DNA from: Acidaminococcus fermentans
Lineage (GTDB): Bacteria; Bacillota_C; Negativicutes; Acidaminococcales; Acidaminococcaceae
Length of the DNA: 5,958 bases
Assembly: GCA_004555735.1 (NCBI GenBank)
Contig: SFHH01000139.1
Span: 1-5,958, forward strand
Direction: 5' to 3'
Under the pieces are notes generated by a model. The model was given only the letters and a program-made list of their open reading frames with translations. It did no database searches and was not told the DNA's origin. The position numbers and the translations under genes are program-made. Shown here piece by piece: positions 1-5,948 of the stretch (positions are counted from its first letter, which is position 1; every line of letters starts with the position of its first letter).

Positions 1-578
1 GGAGCCATTTTCCACAGCCGGGAAGCCAGATAGGCAAAAGGACACTGGAGCCAGTCATCCAGGGCGGAGGCGGACAAATGGAGGGGCCTTCTGACCAGAT
101 CCGGTACCGTCCCATTCCAGGGGCTGTCCGGTTCTTCCCACCGGCGCTGTTCCGTCTGGGATCGTTCCAAAAAGTCTGGCCCAGCCGCATCCAGTAAGAA
201 GGCTTGTTCCCGTGGCCCCAGATGGGGCTGTTCGGCCAGGAAATCCACCAGCTGTGCCCGGCTGGCACAATGATCCGGAGCGTTCTCGTACACGGTCACC
301 GGCAGGCAATCTTCTCCAAAGAAATTTCTAAGGTCCGTGATATAGGCGCTGGCTCCTCCTTCCTCATCGCTGTACCAGCTGAGATGCAGTTCCTGAGCGG
401 CCAGAGCTGCTGCGGAGCTGAAAAAGTACCGGTCCGTATCCATAGCCCGGGCCGTAAGGTTCAGCTCCAACCCCAGGCTGTTCAGTTCCGCCCGTTCCTG
501 GTCATTGTAAAGCCAGCTTTCCCGTTTCACCGCCGGGAACATCCCTTCCCGGATTCCCAGCAGGTACACATAGGGAAA
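1..578 (-). pseudogene. C-terminal continuation of the AddB-like gene in the +1 frame (partial, runs off the window)
   Basis: Reading the minus strand one base out of phase from about 578 gives about 190 codons with no stop to the window edge. It begins YVYLLGIREGMFPAV, matching the AddB 'vyllGl.eG.fP' segment. Next come LYNDQERAELNSLGLEL, equivalent to AddB 'deeR..L...Gl.l', and DRYFFSSAAALAAQELHLSW. Near the edge is LSASALDDWLQCPFAYLAS, the entry to the PD-(D/E)XK nuclease domain. The Cys of CPF (codon at 42-44) corresponds to the first iron-sulphur cluster cysteine of AddB nucleases. The nuclease catalytic residues and the other cysteines would lie beyond position 1. No start codon with a ribosome binding site is visible at the junction, so this part is probably not translated separately. 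Whether the shift is a real mutation or a one-base sequence error cannot be told from this window. The continuity of the homology is strong. Confidence 0.8.
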
Positions 579-2139
579 AGAGGTCCCCGGGAGTCAGGAC
601 CAGGGGACCTCTGCTCAGAGAATCCTCCCAGAAGGTCCTGACCTCTTTTAGAGGCAGGATGGCCTCCTTCTGCCCCCACAGTTCCCAGGTGTGGACCATA
701 TCCTCCAGGGTTTCCCGGACAAACTGCTCGGTCCGGGTCAGCAATTTCACCTGATCCAAGTCCACCTTCCCGTCCTGATGGAGCTTGCCCCAAGCCTGGG
801 GAAGCTGCCACTGGGCTAGATGATCCAGGAATCCATCCCGCCATTCTGCCGATGTATGGTCTTCCTGGAGGAAATCCACCAAGTCCCAGAACCTGGTACT
901 CACCAGGTCCTTCCGCTGGAGGAAGGATTGGAAATCATCCGCCGTGGAAAAATACTGCTGGGTATATAGCAAATCCAAATTTCCCCGGTCCACATGATAG
1001 AGCACTTCCATGAGGGGGCACCGGAACAGAGCCTGCCACCGGGAAAGGTCCCCTTTTTCCCCGACTGCTGCCATGAGCTTGGTAAGGAAATCCGGCAAAG
1101 GCTGGCTCCGCTGGTCCACCACCTGGGGCAGCTGGCAGGGAATGCCGTATTCGGCGAAGGAACGGACCAGGCCCTGATAATCCGCCAGTTTGCGGACCAG
1201 GACCAAGATTTCTTCCGGCTTCACCCCTTGTTGGAGCCGTTCTTTGATGGAGGTGAGGGCCAGACGGATTTCCTGCTCCTGGCTCACCCCTTCTCCCAGG
1301 TGGATGTGGGGGGCGCCTGTATCAGTCCGGGCTCCCGGCTTCCAGTCCCTGGCAAGGGCCGTCAGGTCTGTCGGTTTTGAACTCACCGGTTCTTCCCGGA
1401 CGGAATCGAACCCGTCTGCCAACAGATCCCCATAGATCTTTTCCGTCACCTGGCTCAGTTCCGGCCGTTTCGGATCGTAAAACAGTCCCACTTCTACTGA
1501 GCAGCATTGGCCCAAGGCCCGGATCAGCCGGAGCTGGACCGGATCGAACTGGTAAAATTCGCTGAAATAGCATTTTTTCCAGGGGACGCCCCCTCCCTGT
1601 TCCAGGATTTCCGCCGCCCGAGTGTAAATCCGTGGCAGATCTTCCAGCCCCAGTTCCCGAAGTTTGAAACAGTAGGCCGTATAGAGCCTGGCCAGATCCA
1701 TATCCTTGTTTTTCAGGGCTCCCTCCCGATTCCAGGAAAGCAGCACCTCTTTGAAAATCTCCGGTTCCAGGCCATCCCGGGAAAATTCATCGAACAGGCC
1801 CAGGAGATTATCCTGAAAGCCTCTTTTCTCCATCAAACTGGAAAAATAGTCCAGCTGGTGTTTCTCTTTCAAATACGCCAGGACTTCCTGGATAATCTTT
1901 TTCTGGGCAGCCCGGTTCACCTGCTGGAAGCCAAGAGTCCCCCCGTTCCAGCGGAGGATCTCCTGGGGCAGGAAATCGATGGTGGCAGCCCGGATCACTC
2001 CTTTTTCGCGGATCCGACGCTGGAAATACCTATTGGGCACCAGGAACAGGGCGGAGCCGTAGGGAAAAGACCGGGCTTCTTCCAGGAACCGGTCATCCAT
2101 GGTCTCTCCCAGCTGGAGACAGTGAAGGATATTGGACAT
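502..2139 (-). CDS. AddB/RexB-like helicase-nuclease subunit, N-terminal 545 residues ending at a frameshift
   Basis: Probable B subunit of an AddAB/RexAB-type complex, which resects double-strand DNA ends for recombination in the cytoplasm. Start: ATG at 2139 has the ribosome binding site AAAGGAG (2145-2151) 5 nt upstream; the 22 codons of the longer frame run through a terminator hairpin and are unlikely to be translated. Visible family features are an N-terminal ALFLVPNRY strand (about residues 30-38), KKCYFSEFYQFDPVQLRLI (188-206) resembling the AddB 'gFtdftpqQ..ll' segment, and EQEIRLALTSIKERL followed by VKPEEILVLVR (288-316), typical of AddB/UvrD-like folds. No Walker A GxxGxGKT is seen near the N terminus, so it resembles the nuclease-only RexB/AddB-like branch. 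After VLTPGDL (about 514-520) the sequence stops resembling the family and ends at TGA 502, while the neighbouring frame continues the homology. The name 'PD-(D/E)XK nuclease family protein' is equally suitable. The family call is from recalled patterns, not a search. Confidence 0.8.
   Translation of the reverse strand: MSNILHCLQLGETMDDRFLEEARSFPYGSALFLVPNRYFQRRIREKGVIRAATIDFLPQEILRWNGGTLGFQQVNRAAQKKIIQEVLAYLKEKHQLDYFSSLMEKRGFQDNLLGLFDEFSRDGLEPEIFKEVLLSWNREGALKNKDMDLARLYTAYCFKLRELGLEDLPRIYTRAAEILEQGGGVPWKKCYFSEFYQFDPVQLRLIRALGQCCSVEVGLFYDPKRPELSQVTEKIYGDLLADGFDSVREEPVSSKPTDLTALARDWKPGARTDTGAPHIHLGEGVSQEQEIRLALTSIKERLQQGVKPEEILVLVRKLADYQGLVRSFAEYGIPCQLPQVVDQRSQPLPDFLTKLMAAVGEKGDLSRWQALFRCPLMEVLYHVDRGNLDLLYTQQYFSTADDFQSFLQRKDLVSTRFWDLVDFLQEDHTSAEWRDGFLDHLAQWQLPQAWGKLHQDGKVDLDQVKLLTRTEQFVRETLEDMVHTWELWGQKEAILPLKEVRTFWEDSLSRGPLVLTPGDLFSLCVPAGNPGRDVPGGETGKLALQ
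579..612 (-). repeat. Intragenic hairpin at the AddB-like frameshift
   Basis: AGAGGTCCCC (579-588) and GGGGACCTCT (603-612) are perfect 10-bp inverted repeats with a 14-nt loop. On the minus strand the stem is followed by two further T residues and CCC, giving a short TTTT run that begins inside the stem. The structure lies inside coding sequence, immediately beside the place where the reading frame changes. It may be coincidental codon content, a slippage-prone site or a difficult template for sequencing; the T-run is too short to call a terminator. Confidence 0.5.
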
Positions 2140-2144
2140 AGTTG

Positions 2145-2151
2145 CTCCTTT
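2145..2151 (-). promoter_or_regulatory. Ribosome binding site of the AddB-like gene
   Basis: AAAGGAG on the minus strand lies 5 nt before ATG at 2139. It decides the start in favour of MSNILHCLQL over a start 22 codons upstream. It begins only 5 nt after the T-run of the preceding terminator. Confidence 0.8.
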
Positions 2152-2156
2152 CGTGT

Positions 2157-2198
2157 AAAAAGGGGGGTGCACGTGGGAAACTCCCACACGTGCACCCC
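2157..2198 (-). terminator. Rho-independent terminator after the membrane-anchored protein gene
   Basis: On the minus strand GGGGTGCAC (2190-2198), a 2-nt AC bulge (2188-2189 on the plus strand) and GTGGGA (2182-2187) pair with TCCCAC (2173-2178) and GTGCACCCC (2164-2172) around a 3-nt loop. This gives a 15-bp GC-rich stem. CCC and TTTTT (2157-2161) follow, as expected for an intrinsic terminator read on the minus strand. It lies 59 nt after the stop of the gene ending at 2258. It also lies directly in front of the AddB-like ribosome binding site, so it may act as a read-through or attenuation point for that gene. Confidence 0.8.
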
Positions 2199-2200
2199 TC

Positions 2201-2235
2201 GTCATAGGTCAGATGTATGACCTATGACGTATGAC
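2201..2235. repeat. Palindrome with tandem heptamers in the intergenic region
   Basis: GTCATAGGTCA (2201-2211) and TGACCTATGAC (2218-2228) are an 11-bp perfect inverted repeat with a 6-nt loop. Within and after it, three heptamers follow one another at 2215-2235: GTATGAC, CTATGAC, GTATGAC. It abuts the terminator stem with only two bases between. It could be a small extragenic repeat family, an operator-like site or part of a longer transcript-end structure; nothing in the window decides between these. Confidence 0.55.
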
Positions 2236-2257
2236 AGGCAGTCGCTCATGCAGCAGC

Positions 2258-3304
2258 TCACCGCGGGAACGTCAGTACGAAGATCTTGATTTCCACCAGC
2301 CGGGTCTGGGCATTCCGGACGAAAGCCAGGATCCCCAGGGTATTTCCATCGATGGGAGCCAGCTTGACACAGTTCAGATTGTCCCCCAGCATCTTGGAAC
2401 TGTTCAGGTTCCCCAGATACTGCCCTTCCCGGGTCCAGAATTTCAAGGTGAACCCGTCGATGACCACCAAATAATGGTCCAGCACTGCCATATCGATCAA
2501 GTTATAGATAGAATCCTTATCCGTCTGGATGGGGCTGCCGAAGCTCCGGAGAGCCTTCCCTTTGTTAGTGAAGGCTTCCACCATGTTAAGGCCATTGGGC
2601 TTGATCCGCCCGCCCCCGAAGATAGTCCCATCCCGGGTGATCCGCACCTGAGTCAGGCCGCCAGCAAAAGGTTTGGCCCGATTGTGGAGAAAAGAAGGAT
2701 GGTTCTTTTCAAAAGCCCCGTCCCGGTAATTGGCCAAGGTAAAATTATCATTCCCATAGAGATAGGCTTGTCCGAAAGAAGGCAGGAAAGCCACCCGGGT
2801 GGCAGTGGTATTTCCCTTCAGGCTGATGATATCATTCCCATCCCGGAGGGTATGGAGCCCTTTCTTCACATAGACCACATCCCCGTTACCGGCAATATTC
2901 ACACTGAGGACCATTTTTTCAGGAATCGTATAAATGCCTTTCTTGCCGAAGCTCCGGAGGGGAAACAGGCTCCCTTCCTTCCGCTCATAAGCCTGGACCG
3001 CCGTGCTGTCCCCATCCTGGCTCCGCAGTGCCAGGTAGAATTTATCATCCCGAACCACAAAACTGAGGATCTTGTCCACATCATAGCTGGTAATTTCCGG
3101 TGTATTGAAACGCTGGAGCTGGAGCCCTATTTTCCCCAGTTCCACCTTCTGCACCGGCTGGGGCTTCAGGTGGATGATGCGCATCTCGATGTCCGTCCGA
3201 TAATTGTATCCCACCACCCCCAAGATCACCAACAAGGTCAGGAGCAGGAACGTGATTTTGGACCGAAGCCAGGATTTTTTCTTTACATTCTCCGTCATGG
3301 GCAA
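2258..3304 (-). CDS. Membrane-anchored protein with propeller-like extracytoplasmic part, function unknown
   Basis: I do not recognise the family. With the TTG start at 3304 the product is 348 residues. The short basic N terminus (VKKKSWLRSK) precedes one membrane helix, ITFLLLTLLVILGVVGYNY (about 17-35), with no lipobox or obvious signal-peptidase site. It is thus likely a signal anchor with about 310 residues outside. That part is rich in short beta-strand and turn patterns with Gly/Asn/Asp. It contains the repeated phrase LRSFG (116-120 and 252-256), and the second copy sits in NKGKALRSFG, reminiscent of NHL-type propeller blades. Start choice: ribosome binding site AAAGGAGG (3314-3321) is 9 nt from TTG 3304 and 15 nt from ATG 3298. 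ATG 3328 would fall at the predicted transcript start, so it is unlikely. The gene is transcribed alone from the promoter at 3336-3364 and ends before the terminator at 2157-2198. A sensor or envelope scaffold role is possible but unsupported. Confidence 0.75.
   Translation of the reverse strand: MPMTENVKKKSWLRSKITFLLLTLLVILGVVGYNYRTDIEMRIIHLKPQPVQKVELGKIGLQLQRFNTPEITSYDVDKILSFVVRDDKFYLALRSQDGDSTAVQAYERKEGSLFPLRSFGKKGIYTIPEKMVLSVNIAGNGDVVYVKKGLHTLRDGNDIISLKGNTTATRVAFLPSFGQAYLYGNDNFTLANYRDGAFEKNHPSFLHNRAKPFAGGLTQVRITRDGTIFGGGRIKPNGLNMVEAFTNKGKALRSFGSPIQTDKDSIYNLIDMAVLDHYLVVIDGFTLKFWTREGQYLGNLNSSKMLGDNLNCVKLAPIDGNTLGILAFVRNAQTRLVEIKIFVLTFPR
2536..2959. repeat. 16-bp direct repeat pair inside the membrane-anchored protein gene
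   Basis: TGCCGAAGCTCCGGAG occurs at 2536-2551 and at 2944-2959, 408 bp (136 codons) apart and in the same frame. Both copies encode LRSFG. It marks an internal protein repeat, probably equivalent positions in propeller blades. Confidence 0.6.
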
Positions 3305-3313
3305 AACAGCCAC

Positions 3314-3321
3314 CCTCCTTT
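3314..3321 (-). promoter_or_regulatory. Ribosome binding site deciding a TTG start
   Basis: AAAGGAGG is a near-perfect anti-16S match. Its spacing is 9 nt to TTG at 3304, 15 nt to ATG at 3298 and 0 nt to GTG at 3313, so TTG is best placed. It lies downstream of ATG 3328, which it cannot serve. Confidence 0.7.
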
Positions 3322-3335
3322 GGTTCATTCTTAAC

Positions 3336-3364
3336 AGTATACCATGGGGTCAAGGCAGGGGCAA
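3336..3364 (-). promoter_or_regulatory. Sigma-A type promoter of the membrane-anchored protein gene
   Basis: On the minus strand TTGCCC (3359-3364, 4 of 6 matches to TTGACA) is followed after exactly 17 nt by TATACT (3336-3341, 5 of 6 matches to TATAAT). Initiation would fall near 3329, giving a short leader that holds the ribosome binding site at 3314-3321. It lies between the CRISPR-like repeat and the gene. Confidence 0.6.
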
Positions 3365-3393
3365 CAGGGCCATATTCTAAAATTTGTGTCAAC

Positions 3394-3424
3394 ATTTCAA
3401 GCCACGCCCCCTTGCGGGGGCGAC
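3394..3424 (-). repeat. Solitary CRISPR repeat of type I-C appearance
   Basis: On the minus strand this 31-nt unit reads GTCGCCCCC, loop GCAA, GGGGGCG, then TGGCTTGAAAT. Type I-C repeats are known for a GTCGC-initiated stem of about this length, a complementary GCG arm and a TGGATTGAAAY tail. The copy here differs by CTTG in place of ATTG and is about one base shorter than usual. The inverted arms CGCCCCC and GGGGGCG are perfect. No second copy is found within 40 nt on either side or elsewhere in the window, so no array is called. The last eight codons (SPPQGGVA) and the TGA of the phage remnant are read from this unit. The one-base difference in the 3' part would fit a degenerate terminal repeat. 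There is no T-run on either strand, so it is not an intrinsic terminator. Confidence 0.6.
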
Positions 3425-3954
3425 CAGTCCCGTTTGCCCAATTCTTTTAGCACACCGTTGAAAAGGTCCGACACTACAGCTTCTCGACGTTGCAAAGACG
3501 CAAACTCCTGCCCTATAGGTTCGTTGTCAAGAACCCTCTTGTAGCCGGATTCCGTGCCGCTGGTGAGGGCCATGCACATGATTTGTTCTTTCGTCAGCAG
3601 ACGGTTGCCAAACCTATAGATACACTTGTTCCGCATATCGTCCAGTTCTTCCCCAGTGTAGGCCCCGAACGCATCTTTCAGGCCGGCCGCAAATTCTGCC
3701 TGCAACAGGATTTCCCTGTTCGTTGCCCTCATAACAGGGTCATACAACGTCTTGATTGCAAGTCCGGTCCGGTTCTTCCCCAGCTTGCCAAAGTACCCGT
3801 CCGTGCGCTGGAAAATGGTCAACGGTGCAACAAGTTTTTCAAAGGAATTGCCAAGGAACTTCTGCACATCAGCAAGGTTCCGCTTGTCCGGCCAGTGGTT
3901 TGCGTCATACGAGTCACTCTGGGTCACTCTTGATATGCACGCCGTTGTGCTCAA
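3397..3954 (-). CDS. Polyvalent-protein fragment C: C-terminal helical domain ending in the CRISPR-like repeat
   Basis: The frame opens at a TTG at 3954, but its first 11 or so codons are out-of-frame overlap with fragment B; real homology starts near 3922 (DSYDANHWPDKRNLADVQKFLGNSFEKLV). The phrase RLLTKEQIMCMALTSGTESGYKRVLD resembles the 'lT.eqlm.iaL..GNe.n..rl' segment seen in the C-terminal associated domains of large phage polyvalent proteins. No enzyme active site is apparent. The frame ends GKRDW then SPPQGGVA and TGA, all eight last residues being encoded by the CRISPR-like repeat at 3394-3424. This suggests that the authentic C terminus was lost at that junction. There is no ribosome binding site, so independent expression is unlikely. 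Confidence 0.55.
   Translation of the reverse strand: MSTTACISRVTQSDSYDANHWPDKRNLADVQKFLGNSFEKLVAPLTIFQRTDGYFGKLGKNRTGLAIKTLYDPVMRATNREILLQAEFAAGLKDAFGAYTGEELDDMRNKCIYRFGNRLLTKEQIMCMALTSGTESGYKRVLDNEPIGQEFASLQRREAVVSDLFNGVLKELGKRDWSPPQGGVA
3913..3930. repeat. 8-bp direct repeat around GG, frameshift site 2
   Basis: GTCACTCT (3913-3920), GG (3921-3922), GTCACTCT (3923-3930). Removing 10 bp (one copy plus the dinucleotide) restores the frame from VHIKSD into SYDANHW. The arrangement equals a target-site duplication of 8 bp with a 2-nt footprint. Confidence 0.75.
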
Positions 3955-4720
3955 TCATATTGTGAACGAGCCCATCAGCCGCATCATCAATGGTAGCGCC
4001 CTTTTGCCCGTCTAAATCTACCACCAGCAGCTTGTCTTTCTGCCTGCTCATTTTGTACAGCGCTTCCAGCTTCGGGATTCCATTGGCCGGAGGAAGTCCG
4101 TCATTTCTGGCCAGCCCCAGTATATAGGCTAAATGCTGATACCAATACCGTTCCGCCGCCGGCATCCGTTCGTTTCCCTTTTGCAGGGTTTGGATGTTCT
4201 TCTGGATTCTGGTGGCCTGCTGGTCAATGCGCTTCTTGAATTTGCCGGATTCTGTGAGCATTGCGGCGAGCAACAACTGTTGTTGTTTTGCGTTGGCGGC
4301 TTTCGACCATTCTCCTTTTTCCATCAGACGGAACACTTCATATTGCTTCTGGCCCAGCTTTTTAGCCCACAGTGCCACGTTAGTAGCCTGGTTGATAGGC
4401 AAACTGGAAAAGGCCTGCCGGGCCATTGCCCGCCGTTCAGAAACGGTTTTCAGCACCGTTTCCCGTACAAGGCGGATCCCTGCTTTCTTTTTTGCTTTTT
4501 CAGCAGCTTGTGTCGCTTCTGCATTAGCTTTCGCCTCAGCCTTAGCTACGGCTTCATCTTCCCCCGCAATATACGCTTTTGCTTTTGCGGCCAGGGCTTC
4601 ATATTCCAAAGCGTGGAGCATTTCTTGATATTCGGAACTCTGGACGGCCTTCTTAGCATCCTCGTAAAGAGTTTCCGTGTCTATCCGGGATTCTTGCATT
4701 TCTTCAGTGAACCCCTTCAT
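3914..4720 (-). CDS. Polyvalent-protein fragment B: Ala/Lys/Glu-rich helical region
   Basis: Open frame of 268 codons from ATG 4720. The same frame carries coding-quality sequence further upstream (LDILADFNLTPEEYREELNKRGGSF, about 4742-4817), cut off by TAA at 4739-4741, so ATG 4720 is an internal Met with no ribosome binding site. Residues about 40-80 are highly charged and Ala-rich (for example AEAKANAEATQAAEKAKKK) and should form a long helix or coiled coil. The remainder (about 85-230) is predicted helical, with YWYQHLAYILGLARNDGLP (192-210). These helical linkers are usual between domains of polyvalent proteins; no catalytic motif is visible. LLVVDLDGQKGATIDDAADGLVHNMIEHNGVHIKSD leads directly into fragment C. 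The final PE and the stop come from the second 10-bp insertion. Confidence 0.6.
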   Translation of the reverse strand: MKGFTEEMQESRIDTETLYEDAKKAVQSSEYQEMLHALEYEALAAKAKAYIAGEDEAVAKAEAKANAEATQAAEKAKKKAGIRLVRETVLKTVSERRAMARQAFSSLPINQATNVALWAKKLGQKQYEVFRLMEKGEWSKAANAKQQQLLLAAMLTESGKFKKRIDQQATRIQKNIQTLQKGNERMPAAERYWYQHLAYILGLARNDGLPPANGIPKLEALYKMSRQKDKLLVVDLDGQKGATIDDAADGLVHNMIEHNGVHIKSDPE

Positions 4721-4811
4721 CTGAGTATCCAGGGCCGTTTAGAAACTGCCGCCCCGCTTGTTCAGCTCTTCCCTGTATTCCTCTGGCGTCAAGTTAAAAT
4801 CAGCCAGAATA

Positions 4812-5948
4812 TCAAGATTTCCCAAGATTTCCGCCGTTCATCCTGACCATCTCATCAGCCCGCCAGAAATTGTCCCGCCCCATCTCAGCGGCGACTAATT
4901 CCCGTTTAACTTCGATAGCATCTGCAATGTCTTTTGGGTCAGCTTCTTCGAGGTCCTTCATGGCTTTTTCAAGCACCTTCGTTTCCGCTTCTTCCTTGAC
5001 TTTCTGATACCACCTCTCCCAGGTTCTGGCGTTTTCATCCAGCATGGGTTTCATGCCACCTGCCCGCTTGAAATCGTCGACCATTTGTTCTTTCATGGCT
5101 ATGTCGATTTCGTCTTGTGTGGCCAGCATCCGGTTCATGACTGCGCTTACTTTCTTCGTAGGCTTTCCACCCAACTGCTTGAAATCACGGTAGATGGAGG
5201 TCAGCCAGGACTTAAAACAGTTGAAAATCCCGTGCAACTGGGGAGCCAGAGCCTTGCCAATCCGGAGATATGCTTCGAATCCACGTGCGAACTTTTCATG
5301 CTGTTCTACAGAAATATCTGCATCAATTTTCTTGTTTCCGAACCACTGTTGCAGGGTCATGAAATCTTCGACGAACTGCCGGGAAGCCTTTTCATTAAGC
5401 GCCAGTTGCCGCATATTAATCAAGTACCAATGCGCCGTTTCGTGCATGAACGTGGACTGGTCAACCTCATCGAATAGGGAAATCATATCGCCGGTTACTG
5501 TGGTCTGTCCTTGAATCTGGGCCTGTTGTTGGTTGTATTTGTCGATGATGGAAATAGCCTTGTCGTCAAAGACCACGAAACAGCGTCCATCCTTGTTCCC
5601 TTCGTAAGTAACGCCCTTAATGCCCAGAGAATTGAGAAGCAGAGAAGCATCCCGTTTCGGGTTAGTGCTTCCTTCTCTTTTCATTTGAAAAACTACGTCT
5701 TTGTAGAAACTTTCTCCTGTAGTTGTTGACCCTTTAAGGCTATCGTCTTCTGGAGCGCTATAACTGTCTGGGCGGCTTCTATAATAATCCGCAATAGCCT
5801 TTTTAACCTTTTTCGGCTGGTCTTGTAGGAACTTATCTTCATCTAAAAGAACATCATTGTCTGGAATATCAACTTCGTACAGTTTCGCTTCTGGGCGTTC
5901 TACGGAAGCGGTTTGCGAATCTTTTAATAATTTAATGTTGATTTTCAT
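4812..5948 (-). CDS. Polyvalent-protein fragment A: ADP-ribosyltransferase-like end plus HExxH metallopeptidase-like domain
   Basis: Open frame of 378 codons. Residues 22-136 (KLYEVDIPDNDVLLDEDKF to CFVVFDDKAISII) match the C-terminal half of the ADP-ribosyltransferase-like domain common in phage polyvalent proteins, including ASLLLNSLGIKGVTYEG (101-117). The N-terminal half with its NAD-binding segments is absent. STFMHETAHWYL (165-176) holds HETAH (169-173), an HExxH zinc-protease motif. EKFARGFEAYLRIG (218-231) could supply the third ligand, and CFKSWLTSIYRDF with MNRMLATQDEI completes the usual polyvalent peptidase pattern. The last five residues (NLGKS) are frameshift-derived, from the 10-bp insertion. 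The ATG at 5948 has no visible ribosome binding site and is preceded in frame by TAG, so it probably is not the original start. If expressed, a stand-alone peptidase fragment is conceivable but unproven. Confidence 0.7.
   Translation of the reverse strand: MKINIKLLKDSQTASVERPEAKLYEVDIPDNDVLLDEDKFLQDQPKKVKKAIADYYRSRPDSYSAPEDDSLKGSTTTGESFYKDVVFQMKREGSTNPKRDASLLLNSLGIKGVTYEGNKDGRCFVVFDDKAISIIDKYNQQQAQIQGQTTVTGDMISLFDEVDQSTFMHETAHWYLINMRQLALNEKASRQFVEDFMTLQQWFGNKKIDADISVEQHEKFARGFEAYLRIGKALAPQLHGIFNCFKSWLTSIYRDFKQLGGKPTKKVSAVMNRMLATQDEIDIAMKEQMVDDFKRAGGMKPMLDENARTWERWYQKVKEEAETKVLEKAMKDLEEADPKDIADAIEVKRELVAAEMGRDNFWRADEMVRMNGGNLGKS
4813..4832. repeat. 10-bp perfect tandem duplication, frameshift site 1
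   Basis: CAAGATTTCC occurs at 4813-4822 and again at 4823-4832. It can also be viewed as the 8-mer CAAGATTT twice around CC. Removing one unit joins MNGGN to LDILADFNL without a stop. The duplication is exact and the only cause needed for the early end of fragment A. Confidence 0.85.

Noticed and set aside
560..600. Programmed frameshift in the AddB-like gene
   Set aside because: A +1 shift is needed and no known +1 signal, such as a slow stop codon with an upstream ribosome binding site-like sequence, is present; the family does not use recoding as far as I know.
571..612. An 8+2 excision footprint as cause of the AddB-like frameshift
   Set aside because: No 8-bp direct repeat with 2-nt spacing is found there, so the cause differs from the two polyvalent-gene breaks.
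1507..2220. Plus-strand open frame of 237 codons
   Set aside because: Antisense to the AddB-like gene and extends through the terminator hairpin; no ribosome binding site or recognisable domain.
3298..3328. ATG 3328 or ATG 3298 as start of the membrane-anchored protein
   Set aside because: ATG 3328 lies at the predicted transcript start and upstream of the ribosome binding site; ATG 3298 is 15 nt from it. TTG 3304 at 9 nt fits better, though ATG 3298 cannot be excluded.
2231..3334. Plus-strand open frame of 367 codons, longer than the minus-strand gene
   Set aside because: It has no ribosome binding site and its low-complexity composition is rich in Pro, His and Gln. It mirrors the minus-strand gene, which has a promoter, ribosome binding site, membrane helix and terminator.
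3394..3424. Hairpin as an intrinsic terminator
   Set aside because: The stem is GC-rich, but no T-run follows on either strand, and the flanking bases match a CRISPR repeat better.
3394..3460. A CRISPR array
   Set aside because: Only one repeat unit is present; no second copy occurs at spacer distance on either side.
4133..4846. Plus-strand open frame of 237 codons, rich in Phe and Cys
   Set aside because: Antisense to the Ala/Lys-rich helical region of the polyvalent gene, whose codons give Phe, Cys and Leu on the opposite strand; no start signals.
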